In this document: one piece after another, positions 7,260 through 16,388 of the stretch
Layout of the letters: each line of letters opens with the position of its first letter
Position numbering within the stretch: position 1 is the stretch's first letter
Assembly: GCA_020725105.1 (NCBI GenBank)
Contig: DYFQ01000031.1
Span: forward strand, 1-34,726
Origin: Symbiobacterium thermophilum
GTDB taxonomy: Bacteria > Bacillota > Sulfobacillia > DYFQ01
DNA length: 34,726 nucleotides
Direction: 5' to 3'
Position numbers and translations under genes: made by a program
Notes under the pieces: model-generated
The model's input: the letters and a program-made list of their open reading frames with translations, nothing else
Told to the model about the DNA's origin: nothing
Database searches by the model: none

Positions 7260-8239
7260 GGAGTCTGTCGCGCGGCGTGGCCCGTGCCACCGGCGGTGCC
7301 CGGCGTCTCGCGCTGACCACAGGCCTGGCGCTGGTGATGGTGCTGGTCCTGGCCCTGGGAACGCCGGTGGCCGCTGAGGACCAGGCGGTCCGCATCAGCG
7401 GCGCGCATCTGGTCCTGACGCCGGACGCCGACGGGGTGGCCGCGGTCCACATGGCGGCCTTCTACAACCCGGGCGAGACGGCCCAGAGCGCTCTCGACGT
7501 GCGGCTGCCCGAGGGTTACACGGCCCTGGCGGTGCTGCGCGGGGCGGACGTCGCCCCGGGGAGCCAGACGCCGGACGGGTTCGTGGACGCCTCCGGCCTG
7601 GCCCCCGGCGAGAAGCTGGTGGCCGTCGCGTACCGGCTCGACTGGACGGCCGAGGGCGAGGCGCGCCTGAGCTGGACCCCCGGTTACCCGGTGGACGGCC
7701 TGTTCGTGCTGGCCCCCCTGGGCTCACTACGGGTGGCCGACGCGGCATCGGGAGAGACGGTTGCCCCCGGCCAGCTCGAGATGGGAGGACGGATTTACGA
7801 CGCCTGGGCCTTCGGATCCCTGCCGGCGGACCAGGCCCTGACTCTCGTCCTCCGGCCAAACCCCGATCCGCCCGCCACCGGAGCGGCCGAGGCAGGCGGG
7901 AGCGGCCGGCCCGCGGTGGCTCCCGGAGCCAGTCCCGGTCTCTGGCAGCGGTTGATGGAAGCCCCCGGGGGCTCGGGGGCGGCGGGTCTGGCGGCCCTGG
8001 CCCTGGTAATTGGCCTGGTCGTCCTGGTGGGCCTGAGGGCGCGCCGGCGTTCGCCGGCCACCACCGCCGGGCGACCGCCCGCACCCGAGGACCGGCAGGC
8101 GTTGATCGAGGCCGTGGCCGACCTGGATATCGCCTTCGAGGCGGGGACCATCGACGAGGACGGATACCACCGGGAGCGGGAGGCGCTGTTGAACCGGCTC
8201 AGGGCCGTCCCGCCCGGGCGCGGGGGCGACCCGCGCTAG
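7256..8239 (+). CDS. Signal-anchored protein with extracellular beta domain and CcmI-like tail
   Basis: This 327-residue protein has a signal peptide (about 17-40, ending near VAAED), an extracytoplasmic domain of predicted beta character (about 42-200), a linker rich in Gly, Ala and Pro, a membrane helix (about 243-262) and a cytoplasmic tail. The tail (ALIEAVADLDIAFEAG, then TIDEDGYHREREALLNRL) is the same short helical module seen in the preceding gene and in CcmI N-termini. The start overlaps the upstream stop. The gene ends the ccmF cluster, with a terminator at 8307. A cytochrome assembly role is likely by position, but the family is not one I can name. Confidence 0.72.
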   Translation: MRSLSRGVARATGGARRLALTTGLALVMVLVLALGTPVAAEDQAVRISGAHLVLTPDADGVAAVHMAAFYNPGETAQSALDVRLPEGYTALAVLRGADVAPGSQTPDGFVDASGLAPGEKLVAVAYRLDWTAEGEARLSWTPGYPVDGLFVLAPLGSLRVADAASGETVAPGQLEMGGRIYDAWAFGSLPADQALTLVLRPNPDPPATGAAEAGGSGRPAVAPGASPGLWQRLMEAPGGSGAAGLAALALVIGLVVLVGLRARRRSPATTAGRPPAPEDRQALIEAVADLDIAFEAGTIDEDGYHREREALLNRLRAVPPGRGGDPR

Positions 8240-8306
8240 AGGGCGTCCTCGGAGCGGGCTGGAGAACATCGGAATACCGGACAGCCCGGAGGTTCGGAAC
8301 CCCAGA

Positions 8307-8333
8307 GGCCGGCGGAGGCGCCGCCGGCCTTTC
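8307..8333 (+). terminator. Terminator-like hairpin after the ccmF cluster
   Basis: GGCCGGCGG (8307-8315) and CCGCCGGCC (8321-8329) form a perfect nine-base stem with loop AGGCG, followed by TTT. It lies between the end of the ccmF cluster and the zinc-ribbon gene at 8392. The T tract is short, so termination may be partial. Confidence 0.6.
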
Positions 8334-8391
8334 CGTCGCAGGACGGCGCCTGCGGGCGGAAGGCCGGGCCCGGTGCCGGACGAGGAGGCGG

Positions 8392-8652
8392 ATGCCCATG
8401 CTGCCGCTGCGCTGTCGCTGCGGCAAGATCCTGGCCGAGCTGGCGGACGAGGGACCCGACGCCGTCGTCCTGCCCGAAGCCTTGCCTGAAGGCCCGCCGA
8501 ACGTCGCCAGCCGGGCCATCGTCGTCAAGTGCCGCCATTGCAAGCGGTTCATGGTGCTGTGGATCACCGGCCTGGAAACCGTGGACTTCGTCGATCACCG
8601 GCACCAGGTGGGCCGGCCCGGGCGTTCGGCGCCGGCCGCCTCGGTCCGGTAG
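8392..8652 (+). CDS. Com-like zinc-ribbon protein, copy 1
   Basis: This 86-residue cytoplasmic protein has two metal-binding half-sites, RCRCGKIL near residues 7-14 and VKCRHCKRF near residues 45-53, the layout of the small Com family first described in phage Mu, where Com is an RNA-binding translational activator. The first half-site is CXC rather than CXXC. Downstream is LETVDFVD and a basic tail. A GAGGAGG at 8382-8388 suits either ATG 8392 or ATG 8398. It immediately precedes the 22-haem gene. A paralogue lies at 12516. Metal binding is probable; a regulatory role on the cytochrome transcripts is inference. Confidence 0.75.
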   Translation: MPMLPLRCRCGKILAELADEGPDAVVLPEALPEGPPNVASRAIVVKCRHCKRFMVLWITGLETVDFVDHRHQVGRPGRSAPAASVR

Positions 8653-8678
8653 GCCGGGGTACTGGGGGGAACTGGCTG

Positions 8679-10937
8679 ATGGGTACGGCGGACGCGCGTT
8701 GCGGTGCGCCCCGAAGGTGGCCCCGGGGGCTGTCGGGCGTCTGGACGGCGGTAGTGGCCGTCGCCGGGGTCATGGCCCTCTTCATCCTCACGTCGCTCGG
8801 CACCGGCGGGGCGGGAGCAAGCCCGGCCGCCGGTCAGCAGCCGGCCGTCGACTGGCGGGAGAGCCTGACCGAGGGCCCGGTCCACGGCCCGGACCTCCCT
8901 GGCGGCCGCCCCAGGGCCACCTGCGCCGACTGCCACGCGCCGAGGCCTGAGGTTCCCGGCGCCGTGCCGCGGCTGCCGGCCCGGTTGAGTCCGGTGACCC
9001 AGACGGCCTGCGCGGCCTGCCACGCGGGCCCGGCGGCGGACGTGACCCGGGGCGCCCACGGGCTGGCGGCGGCGGGGCCCGAGGGCGCGCCTTTGCCGGC
9101 CTGCAGCACCTGCCACGGGACCCACGGCATCCTGCCCGCGACCGCCCTGGCCGGCCGGATCGGTTCCACCTGCGCCGACTGTCACCCGGGCCCCGCCGCG
9201 GGCCTTGGCCCGCCCCACCAGGGGGCGGTCAGCCGTCAGGGACCGGTCAGCTGCGCCAGTTGCCACCGGAGCCACGCGGTGCTGGACTTTGTCGGCCGGC
9301 CGGAGGCGACCACGACTTCCTGCGCCACCTGCCACCGGACGGCCGGCCGGGAGCTTGCCTCGAGCGTTCACGGGGCCACCAGCCCCGCGACGGGGCTGCC
9401 CGCCGCCAGTTGCGCCTCGTGCCACCGGGGCCACGCCACCGGCACCGGGGCGGCGGCCCCGAGCCGGGCCGCCACGGCCTGCGCCACCTGTCACCAGGCC
9501 GTCCCGGCCCGCCTGGCCGGCACGGCCCACGCCCAGGTGGCCTGTGTCACCTGCCACGGCAGCCACGGCGTGGCCGGCGACCCGGTGGTGGCCACCGGGG
9601 CGGCGTGCGTCAGCTGCCACGCCTCGGCCGCCGCGAGGCTGGCCGGGACCCCCCACGGCCCCGGGACCGCCGACGGGGCCGGCGTGAGCTGCGCCAGCTG
9701 CCACGGGGTCCACCCCGATCCGGCGGCGAAACCGCCCGAGGAAATGCCGGCGGCCCTCGGCATCGCGGGAGCCCTGGACCAGAGGTGCGCCGGCTGCCAC
9801 GCCGAGGCGGTGAAGACGTTCCTGACGAGCTTCCACGCGGCTCCCGCTCCCGACGGGCGGCCGGCCGCCACGTGCACCGACTGCCATGCCGGCCACCTGC
9901 CCGCCACGGACCGGCGGGCCACGTCCCAGACGAAGGACATGCCGCCGGTGGCCACCGGCAGCGACATCGAGGCGCGCTGCGCCACCTGCCACCAGCAGGC
10001 CGGCGCGTCGCTCGCCGAGAGCGCCCATGCGGGCCTGGACGGCAGCTCTCCCGACCCGCAGGCTCCTGGCTGCCTCACGTGCCACCCGGGGCACGAGGGA
10101 CTTCCCCCGGCCGCCAACAGGCCCGCCGCCCTGCTGGCCCTGGCCGAGTCGCGGCTGGAGACCTGCCGTTCCTGCCACGAAGAGCCGGCCAAGGGTTTCG
10201 GCGAGAGCGTCCACGCCGAGGCCGATCCGGCCTCGGGCCGGCTGGCCTACTGCTTCAGCTGCCACACCGCCCACGCCGTCCAGCCCATCGGGCGGACGCC
10301 CGCCGAGCGGGGCAAGTTCTGGCTGAGCATGGCGGAGAACTGCAGCCACTGCCACGAGGAGCCCGGCAACGGCTACCGGTCCAGCGCCCACCGGTCGGTC
10401 CTGGAGGACGGGTGGCTGGCGGCCTCGTGCCGGGATTGCCACGGCGGGCCCGCGCGCGGCCTGGCCCTTGAGGCCCCCGCCGCCCTGGCCCACACCGGGC
10501 TCACCAGGGACGTGGCGTGGCGTGACCCCGAACGCTGCCTGGCCTGCCACGAAGGCATCCGGCCAAGCTGGGAATACAGCTTCCACGGCGTGACCTACCG
10601 CAAGGGCTGGGACAGGGCGCCTGACTGCCTCTCCTGCCACGAGGGGAAGCCCCACGCCGTCCTGGCCATGACCGATCCCCGGTCCACGGTCCACCCGGAC
10701 AACGTCCCCGAGACGTGCGCCCGGTGCCACCGGCTGGCCCAGCCCAACTTTGCCCGGGGCCTGGAGCACGTGACACCACGGGATCGGGACCGGGCCTTCC
10801 CCATGTGGGCCGTGTACAAGTTCTTCATGGCCCTGATCCTGTTCGACGTGGTCAAGGATGGGCCCATCGTCGTCCTGGAACTGGTGCGCAGGCTGAAGCG
10901 CCTGAACCGCCGAGGAGGCAGTCGCCATGGCCACTAG
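8679..10937 (+). CDS. 22-haem membrane-anchored cytochrome c
   Basis: This 752-residue protein has an N-terminal membrane segment (about 22-40), 22 CXXCH motifs between about residues 82 and 684, and a hydrophobic C-terminal segment (about 711-733) followed by a short basic tail. The motifs run in doubled units: one CXXCH followed by a distal His of the SVHG or TAHA type, then CASCHRGH or CVTCHGSH, the doubled-CXXCH pattern of multihaem electron wires. It uses ATG 8679, with GGGGGA eight bases upstream. It overlaps the cytochrome b start by 11 bases, so the two are translationally coupled and probably form one complex that takes electrons from menaquinol. The expected location is outside the membrane, spanning the wall. 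Confidence 0.93.
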   Translation: MGTADARCGAPRRWPRGLSGVWTAVVAVAGVMALFILTSLGTGGAGASPAAGQQPAVDWRESLTEGPVHGPDLPGGRPRATCADCHAPRPEVPGAVPRLPARLSPVTQTACAACHAGPAADVTRGAHGLAAAGPEGAPLPACSTCHGTHGILPATALAGRIGSTCADCHPGPAAGLGPPHQGAVSRQGPVSCASCHRSHAVLDFVGRPEATTTSCATCHRTAGRELASSVHGATSPATGLPAASCASCHRGHATGTGAAAPSRAATACATCHQAVPARLAGTAHAQVACVTCHGSHGVAGDPVVATGAACVSCHASAAARLAGTPHGPGTADGAGVSCASCHGVHPDPAAKPPEEMPAALGIAGALDQRCAGCHAEAVKTFLTSFHAAPAPDGRPAATCTDCHAGHLPATDRRATSQTKDMPPVATGSDIEARCATCHQQAGASLAESAHAGLDGSSPDPQAPGCLTCHPGHEGLPPAANRPAALLALAESRLETCRSCHEEPAKGFGESVHAEADPASGRLAYCFSCHTAHAVQPIGRTPAERGKFWLSMAENCSHCHEEPGNGYRSSAHRSVLEDGWLAASCRDCHGGPARGLALEAPAALAHTGLTRDVAWRDPERCLACHEGIRPSWEYSFHGVTYRKGWDRAPDCLSCHEGKPHAVLAMTDPRSTVHPDNVPETCARCHRLAQPNFARGLEHVTPRDRDRAFPMWAVYKFFMALILFDVVKDGPIVVLELVRRLKRLNRRGGSRHGH

Positions 10938-11766
10938 GGCTCTGGACCTTGGGGAGCAAACCGCTTCAGTTCCCCGGGAGATCGAGCGGTGGAACATCCA
11001 CCACCGGCTCCAGCACCTGGGCCTGTTCATCAGCGTGAGCATCCTCATCGTCACCGGCTTCTCCATGAAGTTTCCCGACGCGCCGCCGGCCATGCTGACC
11101 ATGCGGCTCCTGGGGGGCATCAGGAACACCCTTTACGTCCACCTGGCGGCGGCGGTCATGATGGTGGCCACCGGGCTCTACCACATCGGCTATCTCGTCT
11201 GGTATGTCCGGCGACACGGGCCCACCTGGGACATGCTCCCCAGGTTCCAGGACTTCAAGGACGCCTTCCACCACGGGCTCTACCTCCTGGGCATCCGGGA
11301 CGACCGGCCCCGGTTCGGCCGCTACTCCTACCTGGAGAAGTTCGAGTACCTGGCCGTCTTCTGGGGCTTCATCTTCATGGGTGGCTCAGGGCTGGTGCTG
11401 TGGTTCCCGGAGGTCGCGGCCTACGCCCTGCCCCGCTGGGCCATCTCGGCGCTGCGGGTGGTCCATTCCAACGAGGCGTTCATCGCGCTCCTGTCCCTGG
11501 CCTACGGGCACTTCTTCTTCGTCCACTTCGACCCGGAGGTCTTCCCCGGTTCCAAGGTGTGGCTGACGGGCAAGATGTCGGTGGCCAGGATGTGGCACGA
11601 GCACCCACTGGAGGCCGAGGCCCTGGGCCTGCTCCACGTCCCCCCCGAGCCGCCCAGGCGCTGGTTTGGACTGAGCCCGGCGGCCTTCGTCTGGGTGCAG
11701 ATCCTGCTGTACGCGGCAATAAGCATCATCGTGTTGCTCTGGGTGCTTCCCGAACTGTTACGCTGA
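10927..11766 (+). CDS. Cytochrome b, probable menaquinol oxidase subunit
   Basis: This 279-residue integral membrane protein has five likely helices (about 28-45, 69-90, 139-160, 183-200, 253-275). Candidate b-haem ligands are H25, H26 and H30 at the first helix, H72 and H86 in the second, and H180, H195 and H200 around the fourth. The pattern resembles the cytochrome b561, formate dehydrogenase gamma and Cbc-type b subunits that pair with multihaem cytochromes. It has GAGGAGG upstream and its ATG lies inside the end of the 22-haem gene. It probably oxidises menaquinol and passes electrons to that protein; direction could be reversed. Substrate specificity is not readable from sequence. Confidence 0.88.
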   Translation: MATRALDLGEQTASVPREIERWNIHHRLQHLGLFISVSILIVTGFSMKFPDAPPAMLTMRLLGGIRNTLYVHLAAAVMMVATGLYHIGYLVWYVRRHGPTWDMLPRFQDFKDAFHHGLYLLGIRDDRPRFGRYSYLEKFEYLAVFWGFIFMGGSGLVLWFPEVAAYALPRWAISALRVVHSNEAFIALLSLAYGHFFFVHFDPEVFPGSKVWLTGKMSVARMWHEHPLEAEALGLLHVPPEPPRRWFGLSPAAFVWVQILLYAAISIIVLLWVLPELLR

Positions 11767-11839
11767 GCCGAGGACGCGATCCGCAGGCCAGATCAGGCCA
11801 GCGAGCCATGCCCGACCCGAAAGAAGGAGGAGGGCGGCC

Positions 11840-12034
11840 GTGGCCGGTAGCGGCCCTGCTGGAAAGGGTCCCGGAGACGCCCTGGGCACGGTGGCGACGC
11901 AACTTGTCATCGCCGCGGGACTCATCGTCCTGCAGGGGCTGGGACTCTTCCCCCGGGTGGGCGTGGACCCGTGGCGGTGGGCGGCGGCGGAGACAAGCCC
12001 GGCGCTGGTCAGCCGGGCACGTGCGGCCTGCTGA
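11840..12034 (+). CDS. Small membrane protein, possibly frameshifted
   Basis: A 64-residue frame starts at GTG 11840, seven bases after an excellent AAGGAGGAGG, and has one membrane helix (about residues 20-38). Its last third loses membrane character. In another frame the DNA continues to encode a second hydrophobic stretch (GLLMLTLAWAAVECW) and ends in TAG at 12130-12132, directly before the next ATG. That fits a two-helix protein broken by a one-base shift near 11985-12000, where GGC repeats occur. It could be a sequencing error, a real mutation or programmed slippage. Function is unknown; position suggests an accessory subunit of the cytochrome b complex. Confidence 0.5.
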   Translation: MAGSGPAGKGPGDALGTVATQLVIAAGLIVLQGLGLFPRVGVDPWRWAAAETSPALVSRARAAC

Positions 12035-12132
12035 TGCTGACCCTGGCCTGGGCGGCTGTGGAATGCTGGACCCGCTGGGGCTCCGGTAGCTCCGATCCTG
12101 GCAAGGCAAGAGCGAGGAGGACTGAAGGTTAG

Positions 12133-12288
12133 ATGGCGGTCCAACGCAAAGCCGGCGGCGTGCTGCCCCACGAGTCGGACTCCGGCTGGATCAAGCTGGC
12201 CTCGGGGGTGGGCCGCCTGGCGCAGGTAGTGGTGTTTCTGGTCCTGCTCGGGGTGGTGGTGGCCCTCGTGGACCAGTTGCTCCGGTAA
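12133..12288 (+). CDS. 51-residue single-helix membrane protein
   Basis: The frame from ATG 12133 to TAA 12288 encodes a cytoplasmic-looking head (MAVQRKAGGVLPHESDSG) and one hydrophobic helix (about residues 31-47). An AGGAGG lies upstream, a little far (about 13 bases). It ends the cytochrome b operon; its ATG abuts the stop of the alternate frame of the preceding small gene. Small single-helix subunits are common in membrane redox complexes, so a structural role next to the cytochrome b is plausible. No family is recognised. Confidence 0.6.
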   Translation: MAVQRKAGGVLPHESDSGWIKLASGVGRLAQVVVFLVLLGVVVALVDQLLR

Positions 12289-12344
12289 GCCGTAGTAGAC
12301 GAGGCCCATGGCCGGCGGCCAGCGGTACTGATTCCAACGGCTTA

Positions 12345-12373
12345 TTGACAGCCCGGAAAAGCCCTGGTAGATT
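12345..12373 (+). promoter_or_regulatory. Strong sigma-A promoter for Com-like copy 2
   Basis: TTGACA (12345-12350), an exact -35 consensus, is followed after 17 bases by TAGATT (12368-12373). The predicted start is near 12380, giving a leader of about 135 bases before the ATG at 12516. The operator palindrome at 12390-12405 sits just after the predicted start, so a bound regulator would probably repress. Confidence 0.78.
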
Positions 12374-12389
12374 GAACCTGCCAGGACTC

Positions 12390-12405
12390 TGTGAATTTTT
12401 TCACT
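12390..12405. promoter_or_regulatory. CRP/FNR-type palindromic operator, copy 2
   Basis: The site reads TGTGA-ATTTTT-TCACT, nine of ten arm positions of TGTGA-N6-TCACA. The inner core GTGAA-N4-TTCAC is identical to that at 1229-1242. Relative to the promoter at 12345 it covers about +10 to +25, which suggests repression by steric block. Confidence 0.62.
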
Positions 12406-12515
12406 TTTGCAAGGCGGGTGCAAGACCTGGGCAACGCTTTGGAGCCGGTTGAGGACGACCCTGCCGCCGGTCGTTCAGGCGCGGTGGCCGGGCATTCCCG
12501 AGAGGAGCCCGCGAT

Positions 12516-12767
12516 ATGCAGTACGAAACCCTGGAATCCCACGCCGGTGCCACCACCGCGGAACTCCGCCACGTCCGCTGCCGATGCGGAAAGATCCTCT
12601 GCCAGACGGCGGTCGACACCCAGTCCCGGGCGGCGGAGCCACCCCCTGCCGAACTGCGCGCCGCCAGCACCATCGTCATCAAGTGCCGCCACTGCAAGCG
12701 TTACCTGGCGCTGCGGGTGGACCAGATCGCCGGAGTCCGGTTCGTCGACGACCCTTCGCAACTCTGA
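12516..12767 (+). CDS. Com-like zinc-ribbon protein, copy 2
   Basis: This 83-residue paralogue of the protein at 8392 shares VRCRCGKIL (about residues 20-28) and IKCRHCKRYLAL (about 54-65), and a similar VRFVDD near the end, but has a longer N-terminus. The ATG at 12516 follows GAGAGGAG by eight bases. Unlike copy 1 it has its own strong promoter with an operator. It ends the rightward block, facing guaB. Com-family proteins bind RNA in phage Mu; here no phage genes surround it. A post-transcriptional role for the cytochrome mRNAs is speculation. Confidence 0.75.
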   Translation: MQYETLESHAGATTAELRHVRCRCGKILCQTAVDTQSRAAEPPPAELRAASTIVIKCRHCKRYLALRVDQIAGVRFVDDPSQL

Positions 12768-12823
12768 GACCGGCAGCGCCCGGGCCCGCCGGGGCGCCGG
12801 GTGGGCCGAGGCGCGCGGCAACT

Positions 12824-14551
<1,728 letters not shown>

Positions 14552-14564
14552 TCACGCCCGGCCG

Positions 14565-14582
14565 CGCCGGGTTACCCCGGCG
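14565..14582 (-). terminator. Hairpin downstream of the gamma carbonic anhydrase gene
   Basis: CGCCGGG and CCCGGCG form a perfect seven-base stem with a four-base loop, between the end of the long leftward operon at 14622 and the guaB promoter. There is no T tract, so intrinsic termination is uncertain, but the position is right for an operon end. Confidence 0.4.
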
Positions 14583-14621
14583 GTCAAAGGCCGGCGGCTC
14601 TCGAACCGGGGCAGCGGCAGG

Positions 14622-15146
14622 TCAGGCGGTATGACCGACACGGTGGTACAGTCCCTGCCAGCGGGCCAGGTACCGGCGGGGGCCGGCGTCGAGTTCGTGC
14701 ACTTCTTCCCGGGTCAGGGGCCGGACCACCCGGGCCGGGACGCCGGTGGCCAGCATCCCGCCGGGGATCCGCCGCCCCGCGGGAACCAGCGCTCCGGCAC
14801 CCACCATCGCGCCGGGCTCCACCACGGCGCCGTTCAGCACGATGGCGCCCATCCCCACCAGGGCGCCGTCGCCGACGGTACAGCCGTGGAGCGTCGCCCC
14901 GTGGCCGATGGTAACCCCCGCCCCGATGGTGGTGGGAAAGCCGGCATCGGTGTGGAGCACCGCGCGATCCTGGACGTTGGTGCGTGGGCCCACCCGGATC
15001 GGCTCGATGTCACCCCTGAGCACGGCGCCAAACCAGACGCTGGCCTCTTCCTCCAGGACCACGTCGCCGATGACCGCCGCGCCCGGGGCGATGAAGACCG
15101 GGCCCAGGAGCCGGGGAGCCCGGCCGTCGGCCAGGGGTAGAATCAG
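14622..15146 (-). CDS. Gamma-carbonic anhydrase-like hexapeptide protein
   Basis: This 174-residue left-handed beta-helix protein of the gamma carbonic anhydrase/YrdA/PaaY group has repeated hexapeptides (for example VIGDVV, VQDRAV, IGHGAT), the segment [11 protein letters not shown] with the Arg and Asp typical of the family, and zinc-ligand-like histidines in VLHTDAG and [11 protein letters not shown]. The family-typical N-terminus [15 protein letters not shown] is reached only if translation starts at CTG 15146-15144, nine bases after GGAGGT and overlapping the upstream TGA. The GTG at 15062 would delete the first repeats. It is last in the leftward operon. Carbonic anhydrase activity is not assured, as many family members lack it. 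Confidence 0.88.
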   Translation of the reverse strand: MILPLADGRAPRLLGPVFIAPGAAVIGDVVLEEEASVWFGAVLRGDIEPIRVGPRTNVQDRAVLHTDAGFPTTIGAGVTIGHGATLHGCTVGDGALVGMGAIVLNGAVVEPGAMVGAGALVPAGRRIPGGMLATGVPARVVRPLTREEVHELDAGPRRYLARWQGLYHRVGHTA

Positions 15147-16384
15147 TGGACCATGACCTCCAGGTTCTGCCAGGGAACGGTCACCTCCTCGCCCGTGTCC
15201 AGCGCCACGCGGGCCGCCGGGACCTGGCGTCCCGTCTCCAGGGCGAGAGGCTCGGAGGGCAGGCTCAGCAGCCGTCCGGTGGCCCCGAAACGGGTCTTTC
15301 CGATGAGGCGGACCCGGGCCCCTTCTGCCAGCCGGGCCATGGCCTGCTGCCCGGCGTCTTGCACGGCCGCGGCAGTGGCTCCGGGCCGGCCGGATTCTTC
15401 GGTCACGGGATCGGCGTCGGTGACCTCCGGGTCCGGGACGACCACCTCCGGTCTTCCCGCCTGGCCGCGGATCCGCACCCGGCCGTCAAGGTAAGCCGGC
15501 CTGCCGGCGGCCCGGAGCAAGAGCGCCCACGCCTCCTCCCGCATGGGTACGCGCCCGAAGCCCTCCGTCGCCACCAGGGTGAATGTGACCGGCTCGCCGC
15601 CCGCCGAATCGCGGGCGGTGCCGGCGCCTGAGCCGGCGTCCCCCTCGGGAGCGGGCGTGTAGTAACGCGCCTCCAGTTCCTCCCTGCTGAGGCCGGTCAT
15701 CAGCCTGGCGAACCCGCGCAGCAGCCACCGGTCGACGCTGCCCACCACGGCCCCCCGGGCGCCGAACCTGACCGCCTGGACCAGGCTGTGGTCGTCGGGC
15801 CACGTCCGGGCCACCACCACGCGCCCCCGGACCTGCGGGCCGAGGTGGCCCGGCGCCAGCGCCTGGCGCCCGTCGCCGGTCTCGGCGACCGGGTGCAGCC
15901 GGCCCCAGGTGGGATCGCCGAAGCCGGCCGTGCCCTCGACGACGGCCCCGATGGTCTCCAGGAGCACCCCCTCCCCCGGCCAGACCAGGGCCACCGTGCC
16001 CGCCAGCAGAGCCCTGACGGCGGTGGGGGGCTGGCGGATCACGAAAAACCCGTTTCGCGGCTGGATCTCCACCACCGTTCCGTCCACCGGCGCCACGTAC
16101 TCCCGGTAGCCCAGGCCGAACAGGTAGGTGGAATACGCCACCGGTTCTCCCCGCCGCACCGGGTCGCCCACCTGCTTCAGCAGGGTGGCCTGCAGTTCAC
16201 CGCGCTCGACCTCCAGCTTCAGCACGTGCAGGTTCTGCTCGGAGGAGTCGCGGCCGATCACGTCGTCCGGGCCGACCCGGCGCCCCGGCTCGACCAGGAT
16301 CTCTCCCCGCACCGGGAGCCGCCGGGGCCGGCGGACCACGGCACGAGCCACCGTCAAGACGCCGGGCGCCAGCCAGGCCGCCAT
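15143..16384 (-). CDS. GlmL-associated protein with C-terminal KOW-like domain
   Basis: The 413-residue protein begins with a barrel-sandwich-like region ([18 protein letters not shown], and later [20 protein letters not shown]), typical of lipoyl-like or RNA polymerase hybrid folds, followed by an uncharacterised middle (about 150-290) and a C-terminal SH3/KOW-like domain ([19 protein letters not shown] ending [11 protein letters not shown]). ATG 16384 directly follows the stop of the GlmL-type gene and has GAGGGGGG nine bases upstream, so it is preferred over ATG 16411. Pairing with the GlmL-type protein suggests joint function. No enzymatic motif is recognised. Confidence 0.7.
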   Translation of the reverse strand: MAAWLAPGVLTVARAVVRRPRRLPVRGEILVEPGRRVGPDDVIGRDSSEQNLHVLKLEVERGELQATLLKQVGDPVRRGEPVAYSTYLFGLGYREYVAPVDGTVVEIQPRNGFFVIRQPPTAVRALLAGTVALVWPGEGVLLETIGAVVEGTAGFGDPTWGRLHPVAETGDGRQALAPGHLGPQVRGRVVVARTWPDDHSLVQAVRFGARGAVVGSVDRWLLRGFARLMTGLSREELEARYYTPAPEGDAGSGAGTARDSAGGEPVTFTLVATEGFGRVPMREEAWALLLRAAGRPAYLDGRVRIRGQAGRPEVVVPDPEVTDADPVTEESGRPGATAAAVQDAGQQAMARLAEGARVRLIGKTRFGATGRLLSLPSEPLALETGRQVPAARVALDTGEEVTVPWQNLEVMVH

Positions 16385-16388
16385 CGCC

